Below, piece by piece: positions 32,209 to 41,416 of a stretch of DNA of 55,106 nucleotides. Within the stretch, counting starts at the first letter, position 1, and each line of letters opens with the position of its first letter. Both the position numbers and the translations under genes were made by a program. This stretch comes from an uncultured Colwellia sp. (lineage in GTDB: Bacteria > Pseudomonadota > Gammaproteobacteria > Enterobacterales > Alteromonadaceae), in the NCBI GenBank assembly GCA_913063325.1, contig CAJXYE010000029.1, positions 1 through 55,106 on the forward strand, written 5' to 3'. The notes below the pieces were generated by a model. That model was not told where the DNA came from. It did not search any database and was given only the letters and a program-made list of their open reading frames with translations.

Positions 32209-34692
32209 TTATACATCTACCATTAGTTCTTTCACCGAACTCTTTAAACTATGACGACTAGCATAGATACCTAATAGCGTTACCGTACTCAAGATAATGG
32301 TCAATGTGATAATCAAAATCAAAAAGTCGGGTTGATAAATAAGTGAAAACTGTGATTGATAAATTAACATGCCCGTGAGGTAAGTACCGGCTATCGCGCC
32401 CGTTGCTATGATTAATGCCGTAATCAACCATTCAATAATGTTTAGCTGCAAACAGGTACTTTTTAAAAAGCCAAAACTCATAATCACGCTGTTCTTTTTC
32501 TTTTCTTTACTTTCAAGCGCATTGATAGAAGACAAAATAACAATGATGGCGAGTAAAATGATCATCAAGGCAAAACCACTAATAACTTTGGTAATCATTG
32601 CTAAGATTGAATCAAATTGTTTTGTTAATTCTTGCAAGGATACCATGCGTATGGTCGGATGCTTTTTCCACAACTCACCGAGCAGTGGCCATTGATCATC
32701 ATTCAATTCTAAACTGGCCATATTGTATTGAGGCGCGTTGATATGTTCTATTGCCGTTTGGGGCATTTGTACCCAAAATATAATTGAACCCGAGCCTGGT
32801 TTATAAACATGACTTGCGGTAATAGTGAAGTTATAACTTTGTTGATGAATAATGAAAGTAAGCTCATCACCAAGGTCTAAACCTAAATCAGTCATCACTT
32901 CTTCTTCTAATGAAATTTGTTGCCAATTTTCCGAGTCTTTCTCCCACCACTTCCCTTGTACTAAGCTATTGGTATTTGGAAGTGCTTGAGTCCAATGAAG
33001 CCGAATAGATTTAGATAACGTCGCTAAACTGTCACTGGGCTTTGTGGTAAATTCATTAAGAGTTAGGTTATTAATTTTTACAACCTTTGCATAGAAATAT
33101 GGTTTAGATTGACGCAAATTAACATCATATTTATTAGACCATTCTTTGATTGCATCCATTTCAATTTCGCTTGCTTGTGAAACCATCAAATTGCCATCAT
33201 GGGTTCTTTGATATGATGCCATGGTATTGCCTAAATCTTTTAAAAACATTAGGGTGAACAACAGTAAAAATGTACTTAATCCAATACCTAAGATTTGGGT
33301 ACTTTTACTTAATAAGCGTTGCTTCATCATAAACAGCGTAAAAGGAACTAACCCTGAAAATTGTTGAGTACATTTTTCGCCCAAGGTTAATACTGTCCAA
33401 CTGATAAAAGCTATTAACATGATGGTAATTAATATACTGCTCACTAACATCAAGGTTAACAGGCCATTATCAGAGTACTTAACAGCCACCAAAACCAGAA
33501 CAACTAAAGCGCAAAGTTTAACTAGCGTTAAAGAAATACTTTTCTGATTTTGGTGAAACAATTTCGATACTGATGTTTGATATAATGTTAACCAAACGGG
33601 TGAATGAAAAACAGCAAAAAGCAAAACACTGGTTGCTATTGTTTTTGCTGTAAGCCAAACATCTAACTGCCAAGTAAGCTCGACAAATGTTTCAGATAAC
33701 CAACTAACGACTACCCAATGAAATGCACTAGATAAAATGGCAACTACAGGTATAAGTACTAAGATATTAATGAACCATTTGAAAAGAGACAACTGTAAAC
33801 CAGTCGCTTTTGAAGCACCTAAACTCATACAAATGGCTGAAAAATACTGTTCTTTTTTTAAGTGAACTTGCGCTATTTGTTCAATAGCGATAGCAGCCAT
33901 AAAAAATAAAATAATAGAAGCTAAGCCTAAAAAATTTTCAGTACGCTGCCAAAATAAAGCGAGCGGATGAGCACCTGATTTGTGGTGAACCTTAGCTGCA
34001 GGAAGTTGTTTTTCTTGCCAATCAATAAGCTGCTTTACTTGTGATTTTGAAGCAGAAATAAGATAACTATGCTGAATAAGATCTAATGGAAACGCTAATT
34101 TTTTCATATCGCTCATATTAACGATAGCTCTCATTGAGACATTATGCCCTTCCATTAACCTATCAGGTTCATGAATCAATACTCTAGAGACGATAAATTC
34201 TTGCTCACTTAGCTCAATAGAGTCACCGATTGATAGCCCTAAGCTGGCTAATAATCGACTGTCTACCCAAACATTACCCGTTGCAGGTCCCGCATATGTG
34301 GCAATGGCGGGGCTCTGTAAAGACAGCGATGTCAGTAACTCTCCTTGTAAAGGATAATCATTTCCTACAGCTTTTAACTTTGTACTTTGCCATTTACCAT
34401 TAAATGTGAGTGTTGTATTGATTTGTAAGGTATTAACGACATTTTCACTAAAATTTTCTAGTGATGTCAGTTGCTTGCTCGTTAACTTATTTTTTTGAGT
34501 TAATACAGCATCGGCACCTAATAGGTTATTCAAGTTATTGTGCAAGTAATGTTGAATGGTATTACTTGATAACGTTAAAGTGATTATGAAGATCATTAAG
34601 ATGGCCTGCACCCAGCGTAATAATTTTTGATGAGGCTGACGATATTCTTGTTTAAAATAGTGCCAAGCGAATTGAAGATGATTGATTAACAT
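32209..34692 (-). CDS. FtsX-type ABC transporter permease (YbbP-like)
   Basis: An 827-residue permease. An N-terminal membrane segment (about 27-45, VQAILMIFIITLTLSS) is followed by a large periplasmic domain (about 50-250). Then come several membrane segments (about 255-500), a second periplasmic domain (about 500-680) and three C-terminal segments with INALESKEKKKNSVIMSFGF, a divergent form of the FtsX cytoplasmic loop. The size and order resemble YbbP-type permeases, which lack a dedicated adaptor. The start overlaps the ATPase gene by 7 bp, so the pair is translated together. It differs from the MacB-like permease at 16175. The substrate is unknown; export of a lipid, peptide or lipoprotein is possible. 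Confidence 0.87.
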   Translation of the reverse strand: MLINHLQFAWHYFKQEYRQPHQKLLRWVQAILMIFIITLTLSSNTIQHYLHNNLNNLLGADAVLTQKNKLTSKQLTSLENFSENVVNTLQINTTLTFNGKWQSTKLKAVGNDYPLQGELLTSLSLQSPAIATYAGPATGNVWVDSRLLASLGLSIGDSIELSEQEFIVSRVLIHEPDRLMEGHNVSMRAIVNMSDMKKLAFPLDLIQHSYLISASKSQVKQLIDWQEKQLPAAKVHHKSGAHPLALFWQRTENFLGLASIILFFMAAIAIEQIAQVHLKKEQYFSAICMSLGASKATGLQLSLFKWFINILVLIPVVAILSSAFHWVVVSWLSETFVELTWQLDVWLTAKTIATSVLLFAVFHSPVWLTLYQTSVSKLFHQNQKSISLTLVKLCALVVLVLVAVKYSDNGLLTLMLVSSILITIMLIAFISWTVLTLGEKCTQQFSGLVPFTLFMMKQRLLSKSTQILGIGLSTFLLLFTLMFLKDLGNTMASYQRTHDGNLMVSQASEIEMDAIKEWSNKYDVNLRQSKPYFYAKVVKINNLTLNEFTTKPSDSLATLSKSIRLHWTQALPNTNSLVQGKWWEKDSENWQQISLEEEVMTDLGLDLGDELTFIIHQQSYNFTITASHVYKPGSGSIIFWVQMPQTAIEHINAPQYNMASLELNDDQWPLLGELWKKHPTIRMVSLQELTKQFDSILAMITKVISGFALMIILLAIIVILSSINALESKEKKKNSVIMSFGFLKSTCLQLNIIEWLITALIIATGAIAGTYLTGMLIYQSQFSLIYQPDFLILIITLTIILSTVTLLGIYASRHSLKSSVKELMVDV

Positions 34693-35444
34693 GATGATAC
34701 CTGCCCCTCTTCAACTTGTTGCTCGTTATCTACATCATTCGACGTTACTTTTGTCAGCTCCCCATTGGCCAGTGAATAGATGTTTTTAGCCTTACTCGCC
34801 AGTACACTACTGTGGGTAACAATAATTAAACCTGCGTTGTTCTCTTTGCAGCATTCAAATAAAATATCAGCAATTTCATTGGCATTGTGTTGGTCTAAAT
34901 TACCCGTGGGTTCATCTGCGAATATAAATTTAGGTGAAAAGACTAAAGCACGAGCAATGGCAACACGTTGCTGCTCCCCCCCACTTAATTGTGATGGTTT
35001 ATGATGAGCTCTGTTCGACAAGCCTACTTTTTCTAACCAAGTTTCAGCTTTTTTAATCGCTTGTTTATCACCACGTAATTTCAACGGTAAAGCAATATTG
35101 TGTAGAGCGGTTAATTCAGGTAGTAAATGAAATTGCTGAAAAATAAAACCAATTTCAGAACGTAAATTATCAAGCGTTGAGCTGTGATTACCCTCGATGA
35201 AATGCCCTTGACCTGTTGTTGGTTTTTCTAATCCTGAAAGCAACATAAGTAAGCTTGACTTACCTGCGCCCGAAGGGCCTGTTATAGCGTATGATTGACC
35301 TTGTTTTATTGATAAATCAAGGCTTTCAAATAGGGTAATTGTTGCTTCATTATTCTCAGAAGAATTGCTGTTAGAAGACTTACTTCCAGAAACATAGCTT
35401 TCAAAGGACTGAGAAACATTTTTTAATTCAATAGAACAAGACAT
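34686..35444 (-). CDS. ABC transporter ATP-binding protein (YbbA/LolD-like)
   Basis: A 252-residue ATPase with Walker [11 protein letters not shown]-loop [14 protein letters not shown], signature [15 protein letters not shown], Walker [10 protein letters not shown] followed by NLDQ, and switch histidine IVTHS. The N-terminus contains a Ser/Asn-rich insertion of about ten residues ([14 protein letters not shown]) between the first strands, which is not usual for the family. The C-terminus has a Glu/Gln-rich tail. It precedes and overlaps its FtsX-type permease gene. The operon starts about 120 bp after the PpiC terminator, so it has its own promoter. Confidence 0.93.
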   Translation of the reverse strand: MSCSIELKNVSQSFESYVSGSKSSNSNSSENNEATITLFESLDLSIKQGQSYAITGPSGAGKSSLLMLLSGLEKPTTGQGHFIEGNHSSTLDNLRSEIGFIFQQFHLLPELTALHNIALPLKLRGDKQAIKKAETWLEKVGLSNRAHHKPSQLSGGEQQRVAIARALVFSPKFIFADEPTGNLDQHNANEIADILFECCKENNAGLIIVTHSSVLASKAKNIYSLANGELTKVTSNDVDNEQQVEEGQVSSC

Positions 35445-35561
35445 ACATTTTCACCACGATAAGATTTCATGGAGATATCATATTGAGCAGCTTGTGAAAC
35501 GAATGTGAAATGTAGAGAAATAACAGTGTGGGCATTCAAAACATCATCATTTTCAGGTACA

Positions 35562-35589
35562 AAAAAACCGATAATAAAATCGGTTTTTT
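35562..35589. terminator. Terminator between PpiC and ABC genes
   Basis: AAAAAACCGAT and ATCGGTTTTTT form a perfect stem around AATAAA with long A and T runs. It ends the minus-strand ppiC transcript. Confidence 0.8.
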
Positions 35590-35621
35590 AGTAATACATA
35601 TATTAAAACACTCGTTGTTAA

Positions 35622-35900
35622 TTAAGTCCGGTAAAGCACTTTAATAACATGCCAACCAAATTTAGTTTTAACGAGGTGAGGCTCTAATATTGCGCCTTTA
35701 AATGCTATTTTATCAAACTGAGGTACCATTGTGCCTCGTTTAAACTCGCCTAAATCACCGCCCTTTTTACCAGACGGGCATGACGAATATTTTTTAGCTA
35801 ACGTTTGAAACTTAGCGCCTTTAGCTAACTGCTCAATAATATCTTCTGCAATTTCTTTGTGCTTAACTAATATGTGAAGTGCGTACGCTGTAGCTGCCAT
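35622..35900 (-). CDS. ppiC: Peptidyl-prolyl cis-trans isomerase C (parvulin)
   Basis: A 92-residue protein made of a single parvulin domain, about the length of E. coli PpiC (93). Key stretches are [15 protein letters not shown] at the N-terminus, [19 protein letters not shown] in the middle and [15 protein letters not shown] at the C-terminus, which hold the two conserved histidines of the active site. It has no signal peptide, so it catalyses proline isomerisation in the cytoplasm. AAGG lies before the ATG. It is transcribed alone on the minus strand between two terminators, just downstream of the tRNA-Leu gene. Confidence 0.95.
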   Translation of the reverse strand: MAATAYALHILVKHKEIAEDIIEQLAKGAKFQTLAKKYSSCPSGKKGGDLGEFKRGTMVPQFDKIAFKGAILEPHLVKTKFGWHVIKVLYRT

Positions 35901-35964
35901 GTAAAAACCTTATTAATACCGTTTGATGACTTATTCATTCTAACATTATCTTTCAGACACAAAA

Positions 35965-35984
35965 AAACCAGCCTAAGCTGGTTT
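35965..35984 (-). terminator. Terminator after tRNA-Leu
   Basis: AAACCAGC and GCTGGTTT form an 8-bp stem around CTAA, with a run of T on the minus strand, 30 bp after the tRNA 3' end. Confidence 0.7.
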
Positions 35985-36014
35985 ATTGTTTTCAAGCTAT
36001 TGATAAGCTTGAAT

Positions 36015-36099
36015 TGGTACCGGAAGACGGACTTGAACCGTCACGCTCGAAAGCATCGGATTTTGAATCCGACGTGTCTACCAATTCCACCACTCCGGC
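36015..36099 (-). tRNA. tRNA-Leu (anticodon CAA)
   Basis: An 85-nt tRNA of the long-variable-arm class, on the minus strand, starting GCCGGAGTGG and ending in an encoded CCA. The anticodon loop is TTCAAAA, so the anticodon is CAA and it reads UUG. The D arm (GGTAGACAC), the variable arm (TGCTTTCGAGCG) and the T arm (GGTTCAAGTCC) are all present. The acceptor stem has G-U pairs at its first and last positions. It strongly resembles the E. coli Leu(CAA) tRNA. Confidence 0.97.
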
Positions 36100-36136
36100 A
36101 ACACATTGACTTTAGCTACAAGCTAAAGAGGTTCGC

Positions 36137-36164
36137 ATTATACGAAAATTTGTTCAGTAAGCAA
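36137..36164 (-). promoter_or_regulatory. Promoter of tRNA-Leu
   Basis: On the minus strand TTGCTT, a 16-bp spacer, then a perfect TATAAT lie 38 bp before the tRNA 5' end. The bases after the -10 are GC-rich (GCG), typical of promoters under stringent control. Confidence 0.65.
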
Positions 36165-36224
36165 CAAGTTTTTCACCTGTTCACTCCCCTTATGTATCAA
36201 GTGTCGCTTATTTGTTCAATAACT

Positions 36225-36845
36225 CTACATTCTATGGGCATTTAAAAATATATCGACAGCCTTTGTCACTTGATGAGTGATCTCTTCATCACTTACTTTT
36301 TTATCTGGTAATAATAAGCTACGGGTATGAAGCGGTCCTTTTGCCATTTCGAGTAACATTTGGGCACTTAAGTGACAGTTTTCAATTTTTAAAATCTTTT
36401 GCTCAGTCAACCAAGACAAATAATCAACTAGAGGTAATATGCCTGCCATTGGTCCATTTTTGTATATCATTTCACCTAGCTCAGGAAATTTTACAACTTG
36501 CTGAACGACTAAACGAAATAATGACATTAACTCTGCTGATAACATACCTAGTACAAACTTACTGCATACTTGGTTGAGTGCTTCCTTTGCTTCAAGATCT
36601 CGATTTATTGACGTTAAAATTTCAGACTGCGCCTTTACCTGTCTTTGAATAACAGCCATCAACAAGCCGCGCTTATTACCAAATTCATTATAAATGGAGC
36701 GTCTTGACCCCCCAGCTTCATTGATGATCATTGCTAAAGACGTTTCATCAAATCCTTGATGATAGAAAAGTCTTTGTGCTGCATCTAAGATCAACAGACC
36801 TCGTGGACTGAGTTTGGTTATTTCTAAAGTGCTGTCATTAACCAT
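36225..36845 (-). CDS. TetR-family repressor of the RND pump (AcrR-like)
   Basis: A 206-residue regulator read from the ATG at 36845. A longer reading to 37010 would cover the operators and overlap the adaptor gene, and its extra 55 residues are not family-like. The helix-turn-helix is at about 15-60: ILDAAQRLFYHQGFDETSLA, then IINEAGGSRRSIYNEFGNK. The C-terminal domain resembles the AefR-like TetR group. It is divergent from an RND adaptor/pump operon, and two palindromic GGTACT-type sites lie in the 149-bp gap. Repression of the pump and of itself, relieved by a drug-like ligand, is the likely mode. Confidence 0.92.
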   Translation of the reverse strand: MVNDSTLEITKLSPRGLLILDAAQRLFYHQGFDETSLAMIINEAGGSRRSIYNEFGNKRGLLMAVIQRQVKAQSEILTSINRDLEAKEALNQVCSKFVLGMLSAELMSLFRLVVQQVVKFPELGEMIYKNGPMAGILPLVDYLSWLTEQKILKIENCHLSAQMLLEMAKGPLHTRSLLLPDKKVSDEEITHQVTKAVDIFLNAHRM

Positions 36846-36867
36846 AATTATAACTATATTGTTGACT

Positions 36868-36910
36868 TTGGTACTACATAGTACCAAAATATACGGTACT
36901 GAGCAGTACC
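36868..36910. promoter_or_regulatory. Two palindromic operators of the RND/TetR divergon
   Basis: TTGGTACT-ACAT-AGTACCAA (36868-36887) and GGTACT-GAGC-AGTACC (36895-36910) share the same half-sites and lie 25 bp apart centre to centre. TTGACT at 36863-36868 and an AAATAT at 36887-36892 could be the plus-strand promoter, which the first site would cover. Confidence 0.75.
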
Positions 36911-36994
36911 AATTGTACAGCTCAGTAAAAATGAACTTTACTAATAGGGACATCCCTGCACTTTTTCCAGTCAAAAGAACCTGAAGGACCACGT

Positions 36995-38095
36995 ATGCGC
37001 GCGCTCTCATTTATATTTATTGCCCTATTACTCGTTGGGTGTAATGAACCAACTAAAGAAATTACCAAACCAATTCGTCCGATCATGTGGACACAAGTCG
37101 AAATATCTCCTTTTGAACAAATCAGAACGCTTTCAGGTATTGTTGCGCCCGTTGAGGCGACAAAATTAAGTTTTGAAGTCCAAGGTAAAATTCGAAGTAT
37201 TGAGGTAAATCTGGGTAATGAAGTTGTTAAAGGTCAAGAGCTAGCGCGCTTAAATCAACGTAACTTTAACTTGGGACTGCAGTCTGCAAAAGCACAGTAC
37301 CAGCAGGCTAAAGCTACATTGGTTGATGCTAAAAATAGCTTTAACCGTTATGAAAAACTACTTAAACAAGGCGTAGTATCACAATCGGGATTTGACAATG
37401 CCAAAGCCAATTATGATGCGAGTAGAAGTGCGGCTGATGTAGCCCAAGCTCAATTAGATATTGCCAGTAAAAACTTACAAGACAGTATTTTATTAGCACC
37501 TTATGATGGCATTATTACTAAACGTTTATTTGAACCTTCTCAACAAATATCAGCTGGACAATCCCTTTTTGAAATTGAGGGTAATCACGGTCTTGAAGTA
37601 CATGTACTGGTACCCGAAACGCTTATTCGAGAGTTAACACAACTTTCTATTCTCCCTATCAAGTTTCCGGTTTTACCTGAGTTAACTATGCAAGGTCAAA
37701 TTACCGAGATTGGTACGCGGGCTGAATTTGCTAATGCCTTCCCAGTGACGGTTGTATTACAAGGTGACAACCCTCTCTTGCGTGCCGGTATGACTGCTGA
37801 GGTTGAATTTTCTTTTAGTGGTACTGGCAGAACTGGTTACAAAGGTGACGTATATAGCATTCCGGTAACGGCATTAAGCGCTGGCTTAGAACAAAAAGCT
37901 TATGTCTTTGTTTATAACCCAGAGAATCAGCAAGTCATTAAAACCCAAGTACAAACAGAAAACATTTTCAAAAATGAAGTATTCGTTTCATCGGGCTTAA
38001 AGCAGGGGGATATTATTGCTACCGCAGGCGTTGCCTTCTTACGTGATGGTCAACAAGTCAGCTTGACTGATAATAACATTCAACGTTTTAATTAA
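36995..38095 (+). CDS. RND efflux periplasmic adaptor lipoprotein
   Basis: A 366-residue membrane fusion protein. The N-terminus is a lipoprotein signal with lipobox LLVGC (cysteine at about residue 16), so it is anchored by lipid to the inner membrane. The lipoyl half-motifs are VQGKIRSIEVNLGNEVVKGQ and LLAPYDGIITKRLFEP, flanking a helical hairpin at about 95-165. A beta-barrel and membrane-proximal domain follow. It would connect the RND pump, whose gene starts 19 bp downstream, with an outer membrane channel encoded elsewhere. It is controlled by the divergent TetR protein. Confidence 0.93.
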   Translation: MRALSFIFIALLLVGCNEPTKEITKPIRPIMWTQVEISPFEQIRTLSGIVAPVEATKLSFEVQGKIRSIEVNLGNEVVKGQELARLNQRNFNLGLQSAKAQYQQAKATLVDAKNSFNRYEKLLKQGVVSQSGFDNAKANYDASRSAADVAQAQLDIASKNLQDSILLAPYDGIITKRLFEPSQQISAGQSLFEIEGNHGLEVHVLVPETLIRELTQLSILPIKFPVLPELTMQGQITEIGTRAEFANAFPVTVVLQGDNPLLRAGMTAEVEFSFSGTGRTGYKGDVYSIPVTALSAGLEQKAYVFVYNPENQQVIKTQVQTENIFKNEVFVSSGLKQGDIIATAGVAFLRDGQQVSLTDNNIQRFN

Positions 38096-38114
38096 GTTAG
38101 GTTAAGGAATATTG

Positions 38115-41100
38115 ATGAACATTACCCAACTTGCTTTTACCTACCGAAAAAGCGTATTTTTGATTATTGCCGTGTTACTTGTTAATGGTCTTTTTGCTTA
38201 TTTCACCTTACCAGCACAAGAAGATCCAACGATTACCATTCGTGAAGCTATTGTCAGTACTTCTTTTCCTGGCATGGCCCCTGATAGAGTAGAACAATTA
38301 ATCACTAAAAAGTTAGAAGAAGAAATACGAAAAATCCCACAAGTCAAAGAGATAAAATCCAGCTCTGCTACCGGTATATCTATCATTCACGTTAAAATTT
38401 ACGACCGTTATTTTAACCTTGATGATATCTGGCAAAACTTGCGCAATAAGGTAACTGCTGCCCATAATAAAATGCCATCAGGTACGCGTACCCCTTTTGT
38501 AAACGATGAATTTGGTGATGTCTCTGTTGTCACCTTAGCGTTAACCGCTGATGGTTTTGACCTGGGTGAAATGTATGATATTGCCCAGCATATCCGCGAT
38601 ACTTTATATGGCGTAGAAGGCACTAAAAAAATTGAAATTTTAGGCCGTCAAGAAGAACGTGTTTTTTTAGAGGCGTCTAATGCCAAGCTTGCGCAATTAG
38701 GAATTTCACCACAATCACTTATCAGTGAATTACAAAAACAAAATATTGTCCGTTCAGGTGGGCAAGTAAACACCGGGGCCATCAGCTTTATTGTTGAACC
38801 CTCAGGTAATTTTAATAGTCTCGCTGATATTGGTGAAACCTATATCAGCATTCCTAATACCGAAGACTTTATTGCACTTAAAGATGTTGTGTCTTTACGC
38901 CGTGATTTTATTGACCCACCCGATAAAACGGCTTATTTAAATGGTCAATCAGCAATATTTTTTGCCATTTCTATGTTGCCAGAAAACAACCTATTAGAAT
39001 ACGCCCCACGGGTATTAAGCAAAATCAATGAAATTGAATCAAGTTTGCCTATTGGTTACAATCTTGAAATTGCTACTTATCAGGCTGACCAAGTAACAAA
39101 AACTATTAATGGTGTCTCGGTTAATGTATTGCAAACATTGGCCATAGTCTTAGTCGTTGTCATATTATTCTTAGGCTTACGAACGGGGCTAATTGTTGGT
39201 GCTATCGTACCTTTTGTTATGCTAACCACATTAAGCATAATGCAATTTAGTGATATGAAACTCGAACGCATGAGCTTAGCAACACTTATTATCTCACTAG
39301 GTTTACTGGTCGATAACGGTATTGTTATCGCCGAAGACTTCAAACGTCGATTAGAAGATGGCGTAGATCGTTACAACGCTATGTTACAAGGTAGCAAAGA
39401 ACTCGCTATTCCATTATTAAGTTCTTCAGTAACGACGATCCTATTTTTCTTACCGCTGATGTTGGCTGAACATGTTGCCGGAGAATATACTCGTTCTATC
39501 TCGCTTGTTATTCTCATAACCCTACTGACCAGCTGGATATTAGCTTTATGTGTTACACCGTTATTATGTTACTTCTTTATTACCTTACCTGAAAATAAAA
39601 GCTCTAAAGCTAAAGAGGCCGCAAATAAAGGTGATAAAGAAACAGGATCGGACAAACCTGAACCTGGTAAGTTTTATCGCTACTATGAAACCTTTTTACA
39701 TTGGCTACTCAAGCATAAAGCGCTATTTATGACCGCTATGTTAGCCTTGTTTATTGGCTCTATCATCTCAATGAAATATGTTGCTAAACAGTTTTTTCCT
39801 GATTCAGATCGTACCCAAATACTGGTCAATATTGACTTACCAAACGGCACTTCTTCTACCGAAACTAATCGCCAGATGAAAGATATTTTCACTTGGCTAG
39901 AAGATGATACACGTTTTGATTTTATTGACAGTTATTCTGCTTATGTTGGCTTTAGTGGCCCAAGATTTGTGATGTCTCTTAACCCTGAAGATCCTGCACA
40001 AAATAAGGGCTTTATGGTATTAAACGTTAAGGACAATACTGATATCAGTGCCACGGTATTAAAACTTGATGAGCAAATTGAACATGACTTTCCTAACGTA
40101 TCGGCACGCGTTAAAAAAATGTTTTTAGGGCCATCAGATTCGAGTACCATTAAAATTCAAGTAAAAGGACCTGACAAAGATATTATCTATAAAAAAGCTC
40201 AACAGATAATGGCAGTATTGCACGATGTTCCTAATACGCTTGATATACGAACCGATTGGGAAAATTTGATCACAAAAATAGATGTGCAAATAGATCAACA
40301 TAGAGCAAAACGTTCGGGTCTTACTTCTGACGAAATTGCCCAAGCGTTGGAGGCATATTTCTCTGGCTCTAAAATAACAGAGTTTCGTGAAGGTGATAAT
40401 GTTATTCCTGTTGTACTACGAGCGGAGGAAGCTGAACGACAAAGCCTAGACAGACTTAGAACACTCAATATATATTCGAATAAAACAGGGCAAACTGTGC
40501 CCTTATTTCAAGTGGCTAACTTAGCACCTTTCAATCAATTTTCGATTATTCACCACGAAGACTTGTTCCGTACTATTAGCATTCAAGCACGAAACTCTGA
40601 TATGGCCGCTGAAGATCTTAAGCTAATTATTGATGAGAAAATTCAAGCCTTGGCTGCAGACTTACCACTTAATCATACTATTGAATATGATGGGGTAATA
40701 AAGGAGTCTAAAGCTGCCCAAAAAGCCTTAGGTGCTAGCATGCCGATAGTATTAGGTTTGATTTTAATACTGTTAGTGGCTCAGTTTAATTCTTTTAGAC
40801 AAGCAGCCGTTATCACCTTAACTATACCTTTATCCTTTATTGGTGCAGTCTTAGGCCTCTTTATCATGCAAGCCTCCTTTGGCTTTATGGTAACGCTGGG
40901 CCTATATAGTTTGGCGGGTATCATTATCAATAATGCTATTGTATTAATTGATAGAATTAAGATTGAAATAGCCTCAGGTAAATCTGAATATCAAGCGGTG
41001 GTTGATGCCTGTTTAACGCGACTACGACCCATTGCAATGACAACAATCACCACAGTGATGGGATTATTACCTTTGATTATTGGTAAGGATCCTCTGTTTT

Positions 41101-41207
41101 ATGGCATGGCTAACGTTATCGCTTTTGGATTAGGTATAGGCACTATATTAACCTTGGCGGTAGTACCTGCTTTGTATTGCGGATTTTATAAGATAAAAAG
41201 GACTTAG
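38115..41207 (+). CDS. RND efflux pump inner-membrane subunit
   Basis: A 1030-residue RND permease. A TTG one codon upstream is in frame, but AAGGA fits the ATG at 38115. One membrane segment at the N-terminus (about 10-30) is followed by a large periplasmic domain, six segments (about 330-540), a second periplasmic domain and the last set of segments. Membrane segment 4 reads LGLLVDNGIVIAED: the first proton-relay Asp is present near residue 399, but the second position is Asn, and segment 10 reads LAGIIINNAIVLID without the Lys of AcrB. The proton path therefore differs from AcrB. It belongs to the drug-type rather than the metal-type RND pumps by general layout. The substrate is unknown. 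Confidence 0.93.
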   Translation: MNITQLAFTYRKSVFLIIAVLLVNGLFAYFTLPAQEDPTITIREAIVSTSFPGMAPDRVEQLITKKLEEEIRKIPQVKEIKSSSATGISIIHVKIYDRYFNLDDIWQNLRNKVTAAHNKMPSGTRTPFVNDEFGDVSVVTLALTADGFDLGEMYDIAQHIRDTLYGVEGTKKIEILGRQEERVFLEASNAKLAQLGISPQSLISELQKQNIVRSGGQVNTGAISFIVEPSGNFNSLADIGETYISIPNTEDFIALKDVVSLRRDFIDPPDKTAYLNGQSAIFFAISMLPENNLLEYAPRVLSKINEIESSLPIGYNLEIATYQADQVTKTINGVSVNVLQTLAIVLVVVILFLGLRTGLIVGAIVPFVMLTTLSIMQFSDMKLERMSLATLIISLGLLVDNGIVIAEDFKRRLEDGVDRYNAMLQGSKELAIPLLSSSVTTILFFLPLMLAEHVAGEYTRSISLVILITLLTSWILALCVTPLLCYFFITLPENKSSKAKEAANKGDKETGSDKPEPGKFYRYYETFLHWLLKHKALFMTAMLALFIGSIISMKYVAKQFFPDSDRTQILVNIDLPNGTSSTETNRQMKDIFTWLEDDTRFDFIDSYSAYVGFSGPRFVMSLNPEDPAQNKGFMVLNVKDNTDISATVLKLDEQIEHDFPNVSARVKKMFLGPSDSSTIKIQVKGPDKDIIYKKAQQIMAVLHDVPNTLDIRTDWENLITKIDVQIDQHRAKRSGLTSDEIAQALEAYFSGSKITEFREGDNVIPVVLRAEEAERQSLDRLRTLNIYSNKTGQTVPLFQVANLAPFNQFSIIHHEDLFRTISIQARNSDMAAEDLKLIIDEKIQALAADLPLNHTIEYDGVIKESKAAQKALGASMPIVLGLILILLVAQFNSFRQAAVITLTIPLSFIGAVLGLFIMQASFGFMVTLGLYSLAGIIINNAIVLIDRIKIEIASGKSEYQAVVDACLTRLRPIAMTTITTVMGLLPLIIGKDPLFYGMANVIAFGLGIGTILTLAVVPALYCGFYKIKRT

Positions 41208-41326
41208 TTATTCGTGCTTTGTTAACCCTAATGCGCTTGTCTGGCGCGTTAGACACTGTCAGTTAAATAAGCCTCTAAATTTAGAACATTCTATTTAACG
41301 GCATATTTTCTTCGATTAATAAGCAC

Positions 41327-41367
41327 AAAAAAAGCGAGTTTCTTAAATAAGAAACTCGCTTTTTTAT
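41327..41367. terminator. Bidirectional terminator after the RND operon
   Basis: AAGCGAGTTTCTTA (41332-41345) and TAAGAAACTCGCTT (41348-41361) form a perfect 14-bp stem with A and T runs on the two sides. It serves the pump operon and the converging choice-of-anchor A gene. Confidence 0.85.
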
Positions 41368-41416
41368 AACTCTACTATGACCCATCCTAAATAAGGTTGG
41401 CACTCTTCAGCTAGTT

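Noticed and set aside
36846..37010. N-terminal extension of the TetR protein
   Set aside because: It would run through both operators and into the adaptor gene, and its residues do not resemble a TetR N-terminus.
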